A DNA stretch of 64,000 bases from Aquimarina sp. MAR_2010_214 (GCF_002846555.1 NZ_PJMS01000001.1:1178001-1242000); one strand, 5' to 3'. Positions 18,951 to 28,386 are shown, numbered from the stretch's first letter. Program-made: numbers and translations. The notes: generated from the sequence alone by a model not told the origin.

Positions 18951-20342
18951 TTAGCAATTTCTAAATACCCATTCTTTAAAATCAACATATCCTAGTATAT
19001 GACCAGGAATTGGATGCTCTTCGAACTGTTCTTTAAGCTCAGTAAAAGCTTTTCTTTTCTCTATAGCATCATATTCGACGGTTTTTGATAAAAACTTTAA
19101 TATAATTTTTTCGTAGAAAACTATGTTTTTTTGTTTTTTAAGATGTTTTTTCATAGAGTTTATCAAATACCGTAGGGTAAATCCATTTACTAGTTCATAA
19201 TGAACCAGTAAATTTAGCCAATAGGTGTAGGTGATTAAATCTTTTCGATCTTTTTTAGTTGAGGAGTTAAGGATATCATTGATCCATTGTAATGCTTTTT
19301 TGTTATCCTTTTTTAAAAAGTAAATATTTGCAAACTGAAAACGAAACGATAGCCAATAATTGTTAGGGACAAGAGTTTTATGAAGCTCAATAAAATTTTG
19401 GATCTCATCAATAATCTCGTGAGTGGTATGGAGTTCTTTTAGGTTTCTATGAATTTCAAGTTCAATATTATAGAGTCTTAACTTTTCTTTAATCAAAGCT
19501 GCAGAAATAGTGCCAATGGCAAGTGCTTTTTGTTTTAAAAGTAAAATTCTTACAAACGCCTCTTTGTATTGTTTTTTGAATACAAGAAAACCTAGGAGGT
19601 TGTTGTTTACTGAAAAATACATTGAAAAGTATTCTTTTAGCAACTCAGGGTTTTGCTCCCATTCCTTGATCAGATCTTCTAGGGTTTGTTTTGCTTTATC
19701 TGTATGTTTGGTAAGGAGTTGTTTTCTGTATTTATGCAGTGTTTTAAGGGTTTTGTTTTGTAGTGAAACACTTTTCTTATGTGATAATGAGAATTGTGTG
19801 GGGTCTATGTTGGCTAATAGAAGACTGATATATTCATTAGTAGACTCAAGTGTTTCTTTTTGTTTTTGGATAATGGTTTTAAATGTTTCAAAGTCCTGAG
19901 GGTATAGTGCCTGGTGTACCTTTCTTTTCCAATCTTGTATGTGAAAAAGTAAAACATCCTGCTGAAAGTTTTTTGCTTTTTTTTCGGCTCGATTTAACTC
20001 GCTTAAACAAATGGCATACTGACCTTTGTGAAATAGGATTTCTACATTGCGAATGATGTCCATAAGCTCCGTATTTTTTGAAATCCTAGAATGATAATTC
20101 CTTAGTGATTGAAGAATACGTTGTTTTAAATAGTTTTTTATTGTGGTTAATTGATTTACAAATGCTTTGTCTTTAAAAAGGACTTTGATTTGAGTCTCAT
20201 TGTATTCCTTTTGGGCTTCTATTGCATCAAAAAGATTTAGGTATTCTGAAGATTCATTTCCTTGTGTACTTAATTTAAAATAACGCTTTTCACTTTTAGA
20301 TAAGGATTGGATGAGGTAGAATAACTCTTCGTTTTTTTTCAT
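18951..20342 (-). CDS. Conserved helical protein of unknown function
   Basis: 463 aa, almost entirely predicted helix, rich in Lys, Leu and Glu, without signal peptide. It opens KNEELFYLIQSLSKSEKRYFKL, a start I associate with a Bacteroidota-restricted uncharacterised family with TPR-like helical hairpins (for example NYWLSFRFQFANIYFLKKDNKKAL near 330). Cytoplasmic scaffold or regulator would be a guess. Divergent from the VOC protein, with 92 bp between start codons. Confidence 0.7.
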   Translation of the reverse strand: MKKNEELFYLIQSLSKSEKRYFKLSTQGNESSEYLNLFDAIEAQKEYNETQIKVLFKDKAFVNQLTTIKNYLKQRILQSLRNYHSRISKNTELMDIIRNVEILFHKGQYAICLSELNRAEKKAKNFQQDVLLFHIQDWKRKVHQALYPQDFETFKTIIQKQKETLESTNEYISLLLANIDPTQFSLSHKKSVSLQNKTLKTLHKYRKQLLTKHTDKAKQTLEDLIKEWEQNPELLKEYFSMYFSVNNNLLGFLVFKKQYKEAFVRILLLKQKALAIGTISAALIKEKLRLYNIELEIHRNLKELHTTHEIIDEIQNFIELHKTLVPNNYWLSFRFQFANIYFLKKDNKKALQWINDILNSSTKKDRKDLITYTYWLNLLVHYELVNGFTLRYLINSMKKHLKKQKNIVFYEKIILKFLSKTVEYDAIEKRKAFTELKEQFEEHPIPGHILGYVDFKEWVFRNC

Positions 20343-20377
20343 TTTAGAAACCTATGTTTTTGTAAAAGTATAATTTT

Positions 20378-20404
20378 TTTGACACATATGATCACTTACC
20401 TTTG
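20378..20404 (+). promoter_or_regulatory. Putative promoter of the VOC protein
   Basis: TTTG at 20378-20381 and TACCTTTG (TAnnTTTG) at 20397-20404 with 15 nt between, 30 nt upstream of ATG 20435. The -7 element is exact; the spacing is shorter than usual. Confidence 0.4.
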
Positions 20405-20434
20405 AGATATTAGAAACCAATAAATTATAACATC

Positions 20435-20797
20435 ATGTCAAATGCGATTAGCTGGTTTGAAATACCAAGCACTAATTTTGAAAGAGCAATACAATTTTAT
20501 AATGTGCTTTTAGAGGCCGAACTACAACCTATGGAGATGGATTTTAAAATGGCTTTTTTTCCTTATAAAGATGGAGGCGTAGGAGGTTGCATTACCCATG
20601 GTAATGGCAATAAACCTTCGCAAGAAGGTACATTTGCATATCTTAATGGGGGAGATGACCTATCTATTCCTTTGGCTAGGGTAGAGAAAGCAGGAGGGAA
20701 GATTTTAATGCCAAAAACTTCACTGGGAGAAAATGGATATATGGCTATTTTTCTGGATACAGAAGGGAATAGAGTGGCGTTCCATTCTATGAAATAG
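20435..20797 (+). CDS. VOC (glyoxalase/dioxygenase) superfamily protein
   Basis: 120 aa, two beta-alpha-beta-beta-beta units. ISWFEIPSTNFERAIQFYNVLLEAELQP begins the first, and PLARVEKAGGKILMPKTSLGENGYMAIFLDTEGNRVAFHS the second, with the metal-region residues near the ends. Matches small glyoxalase/bleomycin-resistance-like proteins whose substrates are mostly unknown. Confidence 0.88.
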   Translation: MSNAISWFEIPSTNFERAIQFYNVLLEAELQPMEMDFKMAFFPYKDGGVGGCITHGNGNKPSQEGTFAYLNGGDDLSIPLARVEKAGGKILMPKTSLGENGYMAIFLDTEGNRVAFHSMK

Positions 20798-20893
20798 TAT
20801 TTTGTGTGTTTTGTCACATTGAGCAAAACTAAAAGGTTCAATGTGGCAAGAGATACTTATTTGTTCTTTTTATTAATTTTAATTACTGTACCG

Positions 20894-21559
20894 ATGCATT
20901 ATTTTACAGAAGATTTTGTAGCTTTTTTTAAAGAGTTGTCAAAGAATAATCATAAAGATTGGTTTCATGAAAACAAAAAAAGATATGAAGCTAGTGTGAA
21001 AAAACCGTTCGAGACATTTGTAGGTTCAATGATAAGAGAAATACAGCAACTGGAACCGACACTACAAGTTGAACCTAAAGATTGTATACTTAGAATTAAT
21101 AGAGATATTCGTTTTTCTAAAGATAAATCTCCTTATAATTTGCATTACACAGCCTTTATTTCGAGTAAAGGGCGTAAGGACAAAAGCATCCCGGGCATAT
21201 TTTTACGTTTTTCACCAGAAATGATAGGTATAATGGGTGGGTGTTTTGGCCCTTCAAAAGAACAGTTATATAATATAAGAACCACAATTAGTAAGTCACC
21301 TAAGAAATTTAGAGATTTATTAGAGGATAAGGATTTTGTGCAGAAATTTGGAGAAATTAAAGGCGAAACAATGAAACGTATTCCCAAAGAATGGAGAGAG
21401 GTATGTGAAAAAGAACCTTTAATTGCTAATAAGCAGTTTTATTTTGTTGGAGAAGAAGCTCCGAGTCTGATTAGTAGTACTACTTTGGTTGAAGAAATGA
21501 TGACCTATTGGCAAACGATGCACCCCGTAAATGAATATTTATCAAAAGCAATTCAGTAA
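20894..21559 (+). CDS. DUF2461 family protein
   Basis: 221 aa from ATG 20894. The family normally begins with (Y)FTxDFxxFFKEL, which matches HYFTEDFVAFFKELSKNNHKDWFHENKKRYE, so an in-frame ATG at 20804 that adds a hydrophobic 30-residue leader is probably not used. Further family blocks: IRINRDIRFSKDKSPY-like LRINRDIRFSKDKSPYNLHY, and FGPSKEQLYNIRTTI. The family is widespread and uncharacterised. The TfoX-like gene follows 2 bp later, so the two form an operon. Confidence 0.8.
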   Translation: MHYFTEDFVAFFKELSKNNHKDWFHENKKRYEASVKKPFETFVGSMIREIQQLEPTLQVEPKDCILRINRDIRFSKDKSPYNLHYTAFISSKGRKDKSIPGIFLRFSPEMIGIMGGCFGPSKEQLYNIRTTISKSPKKFRDLLEDKDFVQKFGEIKGETMKRIPKEWREVCEKEPLIANKQFYFVGEEAPSLISSTTLVEEMMTYWQTMHPVNEYLSKAIQ

Positions 21560-21561
21560 CT

Positions 21562-21921
21562 ATGGCATACAACGAATTTATAGCAGATCGCATTCGACAA
21601 ATTTTTAGAGAGCAAAAAGCAGATTTTTATGAAAAGAAAATGATGGGAGGGTTATGTTTTATGGTCGATAATAAAATGTGTTGCGGAATCCATTATAGTA
21701 AGAAAAAGGAAATGGATTTACTAATGGCACGAATAGGAATAGATGCAACTGAAGAGGCTATGAAAAAAGAAGGGTGCCAACCCATGGATTTTACAGGAAG
21801 ACCTATGAAAGGTTTTGTTTTTGTTACCCCCGATGGTTTTGATTTGGATGAAGACCTAGAGTATTGGGTGCAATTATGTTTAGATTTTAACCCTTTTGCA
21901 AAAAGTAGTAAGAACAGATAG
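21562..21921 (+). CDS. TfoX N-terminal domain protein
   Basis: 119 aa. KKMMGGLCFMVDNKMCCGIHYSKKKEMDLLMARIG and PMDFTGRPMKGFVFVTPDGF are the conserved TfoX_N blocks. In Proteobacteria the domain is half of the competence regulator TfoX; stand-alone copies in Bacteroidota have no demonstrated role. It starts 2 bp after the DUF2461 stop and is followed by a Crp/Fnr regulator. Confidence 0.85.
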   Translation: MAYNEFIADRIRQIFREQKADFYEKKMMGGLCFMVDNKMCCGIHYSKKKEMDLLMARIGIDATEEAMKKEGCQPMDFTGRPMKGFVFVTPDGFDLDEDLEYWVQLCLDFNPFAKSSKNR

Positions 21922-21953
21922 GATTTGCTTAATTTTGCAGTTATTTATAGACT

Positions 21954-22526
21954 ATGATTACCGTCCTGACTGCTTATGCTAGAAATTATATTGATATCTC
22001 GGATGAGGAGATGCAATTGTTTTTTAAATATCTTAAAATACGAAAATTCAAAAAGAAAGAGTATGTGTTGGAAGAAGGAAAAATCTGCAGGGCGAGATAC
22101 TTTATTTTAAAAGGATGTGTACGATCCTACTATATTGACGAAAAAGGAGTAGAGCGAATTTTGAATTTTGGGATTGATAACTGGTGGTTTACGAATTATA
22201 ATAGTTTGGTTAATCAAAGTCCATCAGAAGATTTTATTCAAACTATTGAAGATTCAGAATTGTTAGAATTAGATCAGGATTCTTTTGAAGAGCTGTCTGC
22301 TAAACTTCCAAAAATTGATAGATTGTTTAGGATAATCACTGAAAAAACTCATATTGCTCATATGAATAAAGTGAAATACACTCGTAATCTTTCAGGAGAA
22401 CACCTTTATAAGCAATTTGTGTTAAGTAACCCTAAGTTTTCACAGCGGGTTCCTCAATATATGATCGCTTCTTATTTAGGGCTGTCGCCAGAATTTGTAA
22501 GTAAAGTAAAAGCAAAAGGCTTTTAG
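21954..22526 (+). CDS. Crp/Fnr-family transcriptional regulator
   Basis: 190 aa. An N-terminal cyclic-nucleotide-binding barrel (about 20-115: FKKKEYVLEEGKICRARYFILKGCVRSYY) is followed by a long helix and a C-terminal HTH (VPQYMIASYLGLSPEFVSKV). This is the short Bacteroidota subtype. The recognition helix ends abruptly in KAKGF and is a few residues shorter than most relatives, so minor 3' erosion is possible. A TAATTTTG (-7-like) lies at 21930-21937. It is the last ordinary gene before the accessory island. Confidence 0.85.
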   Translation: MITVLTAYARNYIDISDEEMQLFFKYLKIRKFKKKEYVLEEGKICRARYFILKGCVRSYYIDEKGVERILNFGIDNWWFTNYNSLVNQSPSEDFIQTIEDSELLELDQDSFEELSAKLPKIDRLFRIITEKTHIAHMNKVKYTRNLSGEHLYKQFVLSNPKFSQRVPQYMIASYLGLSPEFVSKVKAKGF

Positions 22527-22696
22527 TACAATAACATACGATAACCATTAAGTATAGATCAATTGAAGCACAAAATGCTTCAGCAAGATTTTTCATTGCT
22601 AAAATAAAAGCATTTAGAACACGCAATCTAAAACTCTTTCTTTTTAGATTAACTAGAAATTTACGTAAACAAAACTTCTGTTCTTGATCCAGATTC

Positions 22697-22792
22697 ATTA
22701 TGATTATAGATGGATTATTTACGATAGTGCTAAGTACCTTATAAACGCAAAAAAGTCTAACATTGCTGTTGGACTTTTGCTCCCCCTTTTGG
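22697..22792. repeat. Direct repeat A at the left end of the tRNA-Asn island
   Basis: About 95 bp matching 35437-35530 with five mismatches and one 2-nt indel. It contains a hairpin (AGTCTAACA...TGTTGGACT at about 22754-22775) flanked by A and T runs. It ends in a piece of the tRNA-Asn 3' end (GCTCCCCCT, from 22779). Confidence 0.85.
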
Positions 22793-22819
22793 ACTAGAAT
22801 CAAGAGTCCTTTTTAACAG
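22779..22819 (-). pseudogene. tRNA-Asn 3'-end remnant
   Basis: About 41 nt align with the T-arm and acceptor 3' strand of the intact tRNA-Asn at 38394-38467 (GCTCCCCCT, TTGGACT-GAA--CAAG, TTAACAG). The T-loop has mutations and ~5 nt are missing next to the anticodon arm. No 5' half is present. This is what is left by recombination at a tRNA 3' end. Confidence 0.7.
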
Positions 22820-23140
22820 AACAAAACTCCCAATAAAAGCAGGTAAGAAATGCATATAGTATTTAGGTTGCACTCTTTTTATGTTTGGTTTATCATAGTA
22901 TTTAAAACAAATCCAGATTATGGTTCCTGCGCTTGCCAATCTCAAGAATTCCATGGCTATACCCAGAATAAGAATACTTCCTGAAAAAAATAATTGACTT
23001 GAGAACACACAAGGAAATAGCAAGGTTATTTTCAACGTATTCACGCTTCACATAAAGAAAATAAAGTGAACCCAAAATATTTAATGATGCAACATTTCCA
23101 GAGAAAAAAGCTAAAACTATGAATGTGATTATTTTAAAAA
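22800..23140 (-). pseudogene. Frameshifted N-terminal membrane fragment, probably of an AraC-type regulator
   Basis: Two overlapping minus-strand frames join into one hydrophobic sequence. The upstream one (from ~23140) reads FSGNVASLNILGSLYFLYV; the downstream one (to ~22800) reads FFSGSILILGIAMEF and YYMHFLPAFIGSFVLL. They shift frame at a T-rich run near 23000. The alternating membrane segments and HFLPAFI pattern resemble the N-terminal membrane domain of Flavobacteriaceae AraC regulators. The C-terminal HTH is absent; the reading frame runs into the tRNA remnant. The family call is inference. Confidence 0.4.
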
Positions 23141-23256
23141 CATCTTAAGATTTCCGAAATCAAGAAGGTGAATATCTGTATTGATAATATACTTGTCCAG
23201 TATTTTAGACTATAGATGCTTCAAACCGTTTCCAAAAATAATGTTGAACAATAGGC

Positions 23257-23502
23257 ATGGAAAAACAATTAAAAAATAGGAAAAGACGCTCTCAAATAAC
23301 ATTTTTAATGTCTATGATAACCATCATAGGCTATTCACAGAGTCTCATTGATAAATATAAAGGAAAAACCAACACCATCGATAACGTCATCAATACTTTA
23401 TATGCCGTAATTTCTGGTGAAAAGGGAGAAGAGCGTGATTGGAAACTAATGAGATACATCAATACTCCTGCGTATTCTTATGCAACAAGTAGTACACCTT
23501 AA
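23257..23502 (+). pseudogene. Truncated N-terminal fragment of a secreted NTF2-like protein
   Basis: 81 aa. A signal-like stretch (ITFLMSMITIIGYSQ) is followed by DKYKGKTNTIDNVINTLYAVISGEKGEERDWKLM, a start I recognise from Bacteroidota nuclear-transport-factor-2-like proteins of about 200 aa. The rest of the domain is missing: after RYINTPAYSYATSSTP it stops. Likely a decayed copy adjacent to a complete SnoaL-like gene 29 bp downstream. Confidence 0.5.
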
Positions 23503-23531
23503 AAATATATACAAACTAAATAACAATTCGC

Positions 23532-23993
23532 ATGTATAAAAAAGCAGCACTACTGTATCTCTTATTTTTTTCTGGGTTAGCTCAAGGACAAGAAACCTCT
23601 TTGGATAACAATCTGTACGATAGATTGGATTCAATCCAACGTGTGATTTATGATTTAGAGAAATCTTTTCAAAAAATGACGAATACCAATGGTATTGCCA
23701 ATGCCTTTACACATTTTTCAGATGATGATGGTGTAATCAATCGGAACAACCGTTTGCTTCACGGAAAAGAACAGATTTTTAATTTTTATAATAACAAGAT
23801 GTATTCCCATGCTAAAGTGGATTGGGAACCCAATCGTATTATGGTTAGTAAATCTTCAGATTTAGCATTTAGCCACGGGAACTATACCTGGCTAATTCCC
23901 GATGAAAATGGAGAATTACAAAAATACACAGGGATCTATCTTACCATTTGGAAAAAACAATCAGATGGTTCATGGAAATATGTTTGGGATTAA
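23532..23993 (+). CDS. Secreted SnoaL/DUF4440-like protein
   Basis: 153 aa with signal peptide ending GLAQGQE. The NTF2-like domain has ANAFTHFSDDDGVINRNNRLLHGKEQIFNFYNN and the C-terminal GIYLTIWKKQSDGSWKYVWD, typical of DUF4440/SnoaL proteins. Role unknown. It lies in the accessory island, apparently cotranscribed with the C45 hydrolase beginning 70 bp later. Confidence 0.75.
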   Translation: MYKKAALLYLLFFSGLAQGQETSLDNNLYDRLDSIQRVIYDLEKSFQKMTNTNGIANAFTHFSDDDGVINRNNRLLHGKEQIFNFYNNKMYSHAKVDWEPNRIMVSKSSDLAFSHGNYTWLIPDENGELQKYTGIYLTIWKKQSDGSWKYVWD

Positions 23994-24063
23994 AAAACAA
24001 AGTATGAAATACAGACCTATAGTAAGATATCTCCATAATATGCAATTAAATGATTTTATAATA

Positions 24064-25236
24064 ATGAAAAAAAGATTACTAATTATAGGTATACTATTTT
24101 CGATTGGTTGTTTTGCTCAGGAATCGGACAGAGCGCTCAAAAGGGTGAGTTTTTCGGGGACAGGTTATAAATTAGGTTTGCAACATGGCACAGAATTAAA
24201 AGAAGAAATTGAGGCAATAGTATCTGCATGGAAAAAAAATACCAGCAAGCAATTGGGTAAGGATGCGGACAAAGTGGTTGCCGATTTTTTTGAATATTCA
24301 GACTTCACCAAAGCCATTAAACAATGGACCCCTGAGCTTTACGAGGAAATTATTGGTATTTCGGATGGTTCAGAACAAAAGTTCAGGGATGTATTTGTGT
24401 TAAATCTTTTAGATGAATTTTGGGTATACGTAAACAATATACATAATCACCACTGTAGCGGAATGGGAGTTCCAGCCTTGAATGGAAACCCCGGATATCT
24501 ATCCCAAAATATGGATCTGGAAAATTATACGGACGGTTTTCAGGTGCTCATGCGATTGAAACGGACAAAAAAACAACCAGAACAGCTTATTCTCACGCAT
24601 CCTGGGCTCATTGCCCTAAATGGACTAAACGAAAATGGAGTTGGGGTTTGCGTTAATACTTTGATACAGTTAAGGGCAGCCGCAAATGGATTACCTGTGG
24701 CCTTTATCATCAGGAAAATAATAGGTACTAGCAACAAAAAAGAAGTCCTGCACTTTATCCGTAAAGTGAAACATGCTTCTGGACAAAACTACATTATTGG
24801 AATACAAGGAGAGGTATTCGACTTTGAAGCATCTGCAAATAAGGTAGTCCGATTTATTCCGGCAAACAAAAATGGTACCGTATACCACACCAATCACCCC
24901 TTGATGAACAATGATCTCAAACCTTGGTTTGAAGCTTATAATCCAGATTTAATAAAAGAACAGAACTCTTTAAAAACCGATAGTCATTATAGGTTTAGAG
25001 CCATAGAAAAACGAATGACGACTCAAAAAGAGGTAACAGAACAATCTTTAATAAACGCATTACGATCAAAGGATAATAACAAAAACCCAGTCTGCAAGAC
25101 CAACAATAAAAATGGACAAGGCTTTACGTTTGCTTCAGTTGTGATGACCTTATCGGAAAAACCGTACTTGCAAATCGTTCCTGGGCCTCCAGATGAATCT
25201 GAATTCATTAGGGTTGATTTTAGTAAGGCGAAGTAA
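24064..25236 (+). CDS. C45-family acyltransferase-like Ntn hydrolase
   Basis: 390 aa from ATG 24064, which places the signal peptide (RLLIIGILFSIGCFAQ) at the N-terminus; an in-frame start at 23902 would bury it inside the protein. The domain matches peptidase C45/acyl-CoA:6-aminopenicillanate acyltransferase: LGLQHG near 38, the likely nucleophile C131 in HNHHCSGMG, the QNMDLE block and GLNENGVGVCVNT. Members cleave or form amide bonds after self-activation at Cys. Whether this one acts on lactams, peptides or N-acyl signals is unknown. The signal or lipobox-like GC implies export. Confidence 0.8.
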   Translation: MKKRLLIIGILFSIGCFAQESDRALKRVSFSGTGYKLGLQHGTELKEEIEAIVSAWKKNTSKQLGKDADKVVADFFEYSDFTKAIKQWTPELYEEIIGISDGSEQKFRDVFVLNLLDEFWVYVNNIHNHHCSGMGVPALNGNPGYLSQNMDLENYTDGFQVLMRLKRTKKQPEQLILTHPGLIALNGLNENGVGVCVNTLIQLRAAANGLPVAFIIRKIIGTSNKKEVLHFIRKVKHASGQNYIIGIQGEVFDFEASANKVVRFIPANKNGTVYHTNHPLMNNDLKPWFEAYNPDLIKEQNSLKTDSHYRFRAIEKRMTTQKEVTEQSLINALRSKDNNKNPVCKTNNKNGQGFTFASVVMTLSEKPYLQIVPGPPDESEFIRVDFSKAK

Positions 25237-25310
25237 TTAATTATGCCTGGCTATAAAACCAAAATGTATTTATATAAAACTCGGTATAATTATCTATAAA
25301 ATGAAGTATA

Positions 25311-25740
25311 ATGAAAAAGTGTAAAAAAGGCCATAAGATATTTATAGCGGTGTTTTTATGTGCTCCATTTTTAATGAACGTACAATTGCATACATTAAAA
25401 ATACCCCAACCCAGCAATTAGGAGTTGCGGATATTACCATTAACTATAGTAGTCCGTCGGCCAATAATAGAGAGATCTGGAATGACCTCAATGTAATACC
25501 ACAAAATGGGAACCCCATTGCGTGGCACGCTGGTGCTAATATGAATAATCCTTTTGCCAACAACTTTTGTATTCTCCTTTTATGGGAACAACAAAACATA
25601 TGAAGGAAAAAGATCGAAAACTTTGCTGTTACATTTCAATGTAAGACAAAAATCAGTAAACAATATCGAACGGAAAATTTAAACAATTAACTTTTAAAGA
25701 CGAACCTCTAAAATTGAGTTGGGGATACCTCAACCGGAAA
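25311..25740 (+). pseudogene. Frameshifted DUF2911 gene
   Basis: Three frames together give a recognisable DUF2911 protein. A signal peptide starts at ATG 25311 (KIFIAVFLCAPFLMNVQ), then another frame reads LGVADITINYSSPSANNREIW with HAGANMNN, and a third reads YGNNKTYEGK. At least two frameshifts separate them. The intact family is secreted and ~180-280 aa, of unknown function. The remainder of 25237-25828 shows no intact gene. Confidence 0.6.
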
Positions 25741-25828
25741 TGGACTTCTTGTTAAAAAACAAAATCAATACAGGGTACGATCTTGGATACTACCAAATAG
25801 ATGTGCTCTTAAAAACAATAGAAAACTT

Positions 25829-28243
25829 ATGCTAAAAAAAAATATTCTACTGCTCATGTCTGTAATTGGCCTTTGGGGTAATGCGCAAAAAAATATAACA
25901 GGAAAAGTTGTTGATATAGACAATAATGCCATTGCTTTTGCCAATGTTGTAGCTAAATTAAAAACCGATTCTACTTTAGTCAAAGGGGCCATTTCTGATG
26001 ATGAAGGAAGTTTTAATCTTTTAATGAAAGAACCAGAAACTTGCTTTTTAATGATTTCTTATGTAGGGTTTAAAACTAAAACGATTGCTTCAATTATTTC
26101 AGATGATTTGGGAACCATTGTTTTGGATGAAGCGGCAGAGCAGTTGAACGAAGTAGCAGTAGTCGTGCAAAAGCCATTTATCCAAAGGGAACAAGACAAG
26201 CTTGTTGTCAATGTTGAAAACAGTATCGTTAGTGCGGGGAGTAACACATTGGAGGTGTTGGGGAGGTCTCCAGGGATCATTATAAATCAAGATGATAATA
26301 TTTCACTAAGTGGTAGAAGTGGAGTAAGGATATATATCGATAACAAGGACACTCGATTACAAGGCGAGCAATTAGCCAATCTTCTTCGTAGTCTTCCTTC
26401 TTCCAATATTGAAAAAATAGAGATTATCTCAAATCCATCAGTAAGATACGAGGCACAAGGAAATGCGGGTATTATCAATATTGTGACAAAAAAAGGAAAA
26501 CTTTATGGGACCAACGGGAGTTTGACTTTAAGCCCTGGCCAAGGGAAGTATTTTAGATGGAACAATAGCGTCGACTTCAACCATAGAACAGAAAATTTTA
26601 ACATTTTTGGACAGTATTCCTTTTCCGATATGAACCGCTACCAGGAGATTGTGATTGATCGTGTTTTTCTACAAGGTGACGACCCCATATCCTATTATAA
26701 CCTGCAGAATGATTTTGAACTACCAATTAGTAATCATAACGGGCGTTTGGGGATCGATTATAACCCCAATGAACGCACAACTATTGGACTATTGTTCTCA
26801 GGACTCAGAAGTCAACAAAAAAATATATCTACTAGTCATGTGTTTGGGTTTGATATTGAAAGAACCTCAATTTCAGAAGAGCTGACCACCACTAATATTA
26901 AATCGAATTGGAACCAATTTACGACCAACTTTAATGCTGGACATCGCTTTAAGGACAAGTCAAGCATTGACTTGAATCTAGACTATGCCCGATATACCAA
27001 TGGTTCGGATCAAAACTTCGTTTCTGATTTTGAATTTTTTGATACTGGCGATACTGCCCAAGATATTTTATTAGGCGATGTGGATGGTTTTTTAAATCTT
27101 GCTGGAATAACACTGGATTATCGTTTGCCATTAAAGAATGGTAATGTATTTGAAACCGGTTGGAAGAATACTTGGGTAACCGCAGATAACGATCTAAAGT
27201 ATGTGAATGACCAGAATGGTACCATAGTGCCAAACGAAAACTTGAGCAACCATTTTATTTATGATGAAGCAATATATGCTGCTTACGCAAGCTATAGTAT
27301 CAATAAGAAAAAATGGAATGCTCAATTGGGTCTAAGGGCCGAAAATACATTTATTAAGGGAAATCAGGTCATCACGGATAACGTTTTTAAAAATGATTAT
27401 TTCAACCTTTTTCCAACAGCTTCCTATAATTATACATTGAATGAAAAACATGCTTTGGGCATTTCATTGGGAAGACGTATTGACCGACCTAGCTATGGGC
27501 AATTGAACCCATTCAGAACCTTTGTGAATACTAATACATTTAGGGAAGGAAACCCTTTTCTTCAACCTCAGTTTACTTGGGTATCAGAACTGAACTATAC
27601 CTTTAAACGACGATACTATGTTGCTTTAAATGTAGGCTATACCACCGATAACCTGAATAATGCAATTATTCGAAATGGTGACGAAGAGGTCGTAGTGGTA
27701 AAGCCCATAAACATTGATAAACTAAAAAGCTATTCCCTGGTCGCCAGTTTTCCAGTCCGATTTTGGAACTGGTGGGAGAGCAATTGGAATATCAATGCTT
27801 CGGTAAGTGATTTTGATGGTGAAATCAATGGCTTCAATTTTGACCGTAACAATCCTGTAGTAAGTTTGAATACCAATCATAACTTCAATTTGGGAAAGGG
27901 TTATCGATTACAGGTGAATGCCTTTTATCTGTTCCCTAATTATGCCACCGTTACTAAGATTGAAACTATATCTGCAGTCTCCTTGGGTTTCCAAAAGAAC
28001 ATATTGAAGGATAAGGCAACACTTCGATTTAATTTCAATGATATCTTTTGGAACCAATACCCTACGGGGAGAACCCGGTTTGGCAGCCTTGATGACACTT
28101 TTACCAGTTATAGAGATACCCGTTTTGCGACTTTGTCATTCACATGGCGCTTTGGCAAACAGACCGTTCAACCGCAACGTCGAAGACAATCAGAAATACA
28201 AAATGAGTTGAACAGAGCCAGGCAAACAAACAATAATGGATAA
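25829..28243 (+). CDS. Outer-membrane beta-barrel protein (OMP_b-brl_3 type)
   Basis: 804 aa. Signal peptide (LLLMSVIGLWGNAQ), CarboxypepD_reg-like domain (about 22-105: ITGKVVDIDNNAIAFANVV to LDEAAEQLNEVAVV), a plug-like region with LEVLGRSPGIIINQDDNISLSGRSGVRIYIDN and PSVRYEAQGNAGIINIVTKK, then a long barrel. The C-terminus is extended by a basic tail rich in R/Q/N (QRRRQSEIQNELNRARQ). The domain order is that of TonB-receptor relatives whose cargo is unknown. Followed by decayed DNA. Confidence 0.82.
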   Translation: MLKKNILLLMSVIGLWGNAQKNITGKVVDIDNNAIAFANVVAKLKTDSTLVKGAISDDEGSFNLLMKEPETCFLMISYVGFKTKTIASIISDDLGTIVLDEAAEQLNEVAVVVQKPFIQREQDKLVVNVENSIVSAGSNTLEVLGRSPGIIINQDDNISLSGRSGVRIYIDNKDTRLQGEQLANLLRSLPSSNIEKIEIISNPSVRYEAQGNAGIINIVTKKGKLYGTNGSLTLSPGQGKYFRWNNSVDFNHRTENFNIFGQYSFSDMNRYQEIVIDRVFLQGDDPISYYNLQNDFELPISNHNGRLGIDYNPNERTTIGLLFSGLRSQQKNISTSHVFGFDIERTSISEELTTTNIKSNWNQFTTNFNAGHRFKDKSSIDLNLDYARYTNGSDQNFVSDFEFFDTGDTAQDILLGDVDGFLNLAGITLDYRLPLKNGNVFETGWKNTWVTADNDLKYVNDQNGTIVPNENLSNHFIYDEAIYAAYASYSINKKKWNAQLGLRAENTFIKGNQVITDNVFKNDYFNLFPTASYNYTLNEKHALGISLGRRIDRPSYGQLNPFRTFVNTNTFREGNPFLQPQFTWVSELNYTFKRRYYVALNVGYTTDNLNNAIIRNGDEEVVVVKPINIDKLKSYSLVASFPVRFWNWWESNWNINASVSDFDGEINGFNFDRNNPVVSLNTNHNFNLGKGYRLQVNAFYLFPNYATVTKIETISAVSLGFQKNILKDKATLRFNFNDIFWNQYPTGRTRFGSLDDTFTSYRDTRFATLSFTWRFGKQTVQPQRRRQSEIQNELNRARQTNNNG

Positions 28244-28275
28244 ATTAATGAATGATATTTAAAACAAAAGGAGTC

Positions 28276-28349
28276 ATGAAGAGATCAATCTCTATTGGCG
28301 TCTTTTTACACGCTACATTTCATATACAAGATCGTTATCCACAATTATG
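28276..28349 (+). pseudogene. Signal-peptide fragment of a lost gene
   Basis: 24 codons from ATG 28276 read MKRSISIGVFLHATFHIQ then stop after YPQL. A basic start plus hydrophobic run looks like the N-terminus of an exported protein whose body is gone. Confidence 0.3.
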
Positions 28350-28386
28350 AGTCGTCCTGAGTAAAGGCTACATAATTTCGAATATT

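Noticed and set aside
20804..20894. Upstream in-frame start for the DUF2461 protein
   Set aside because: Would add a hydrophobic 30-residue leader not seen in the family; ATG 20894 matches the conserved N-terminus.
22432..22803. 123-codon minus-strand frame
   Set aside because: It is antisense to the end of the Crp/Fnr gene and crosses repeat A and the tRNA remnant.
23902..24064. Longer start for the C45 hydrolase
   Set aside because: It overlaps the SnoaL-like gene and puts the signal peptide inside the protein.
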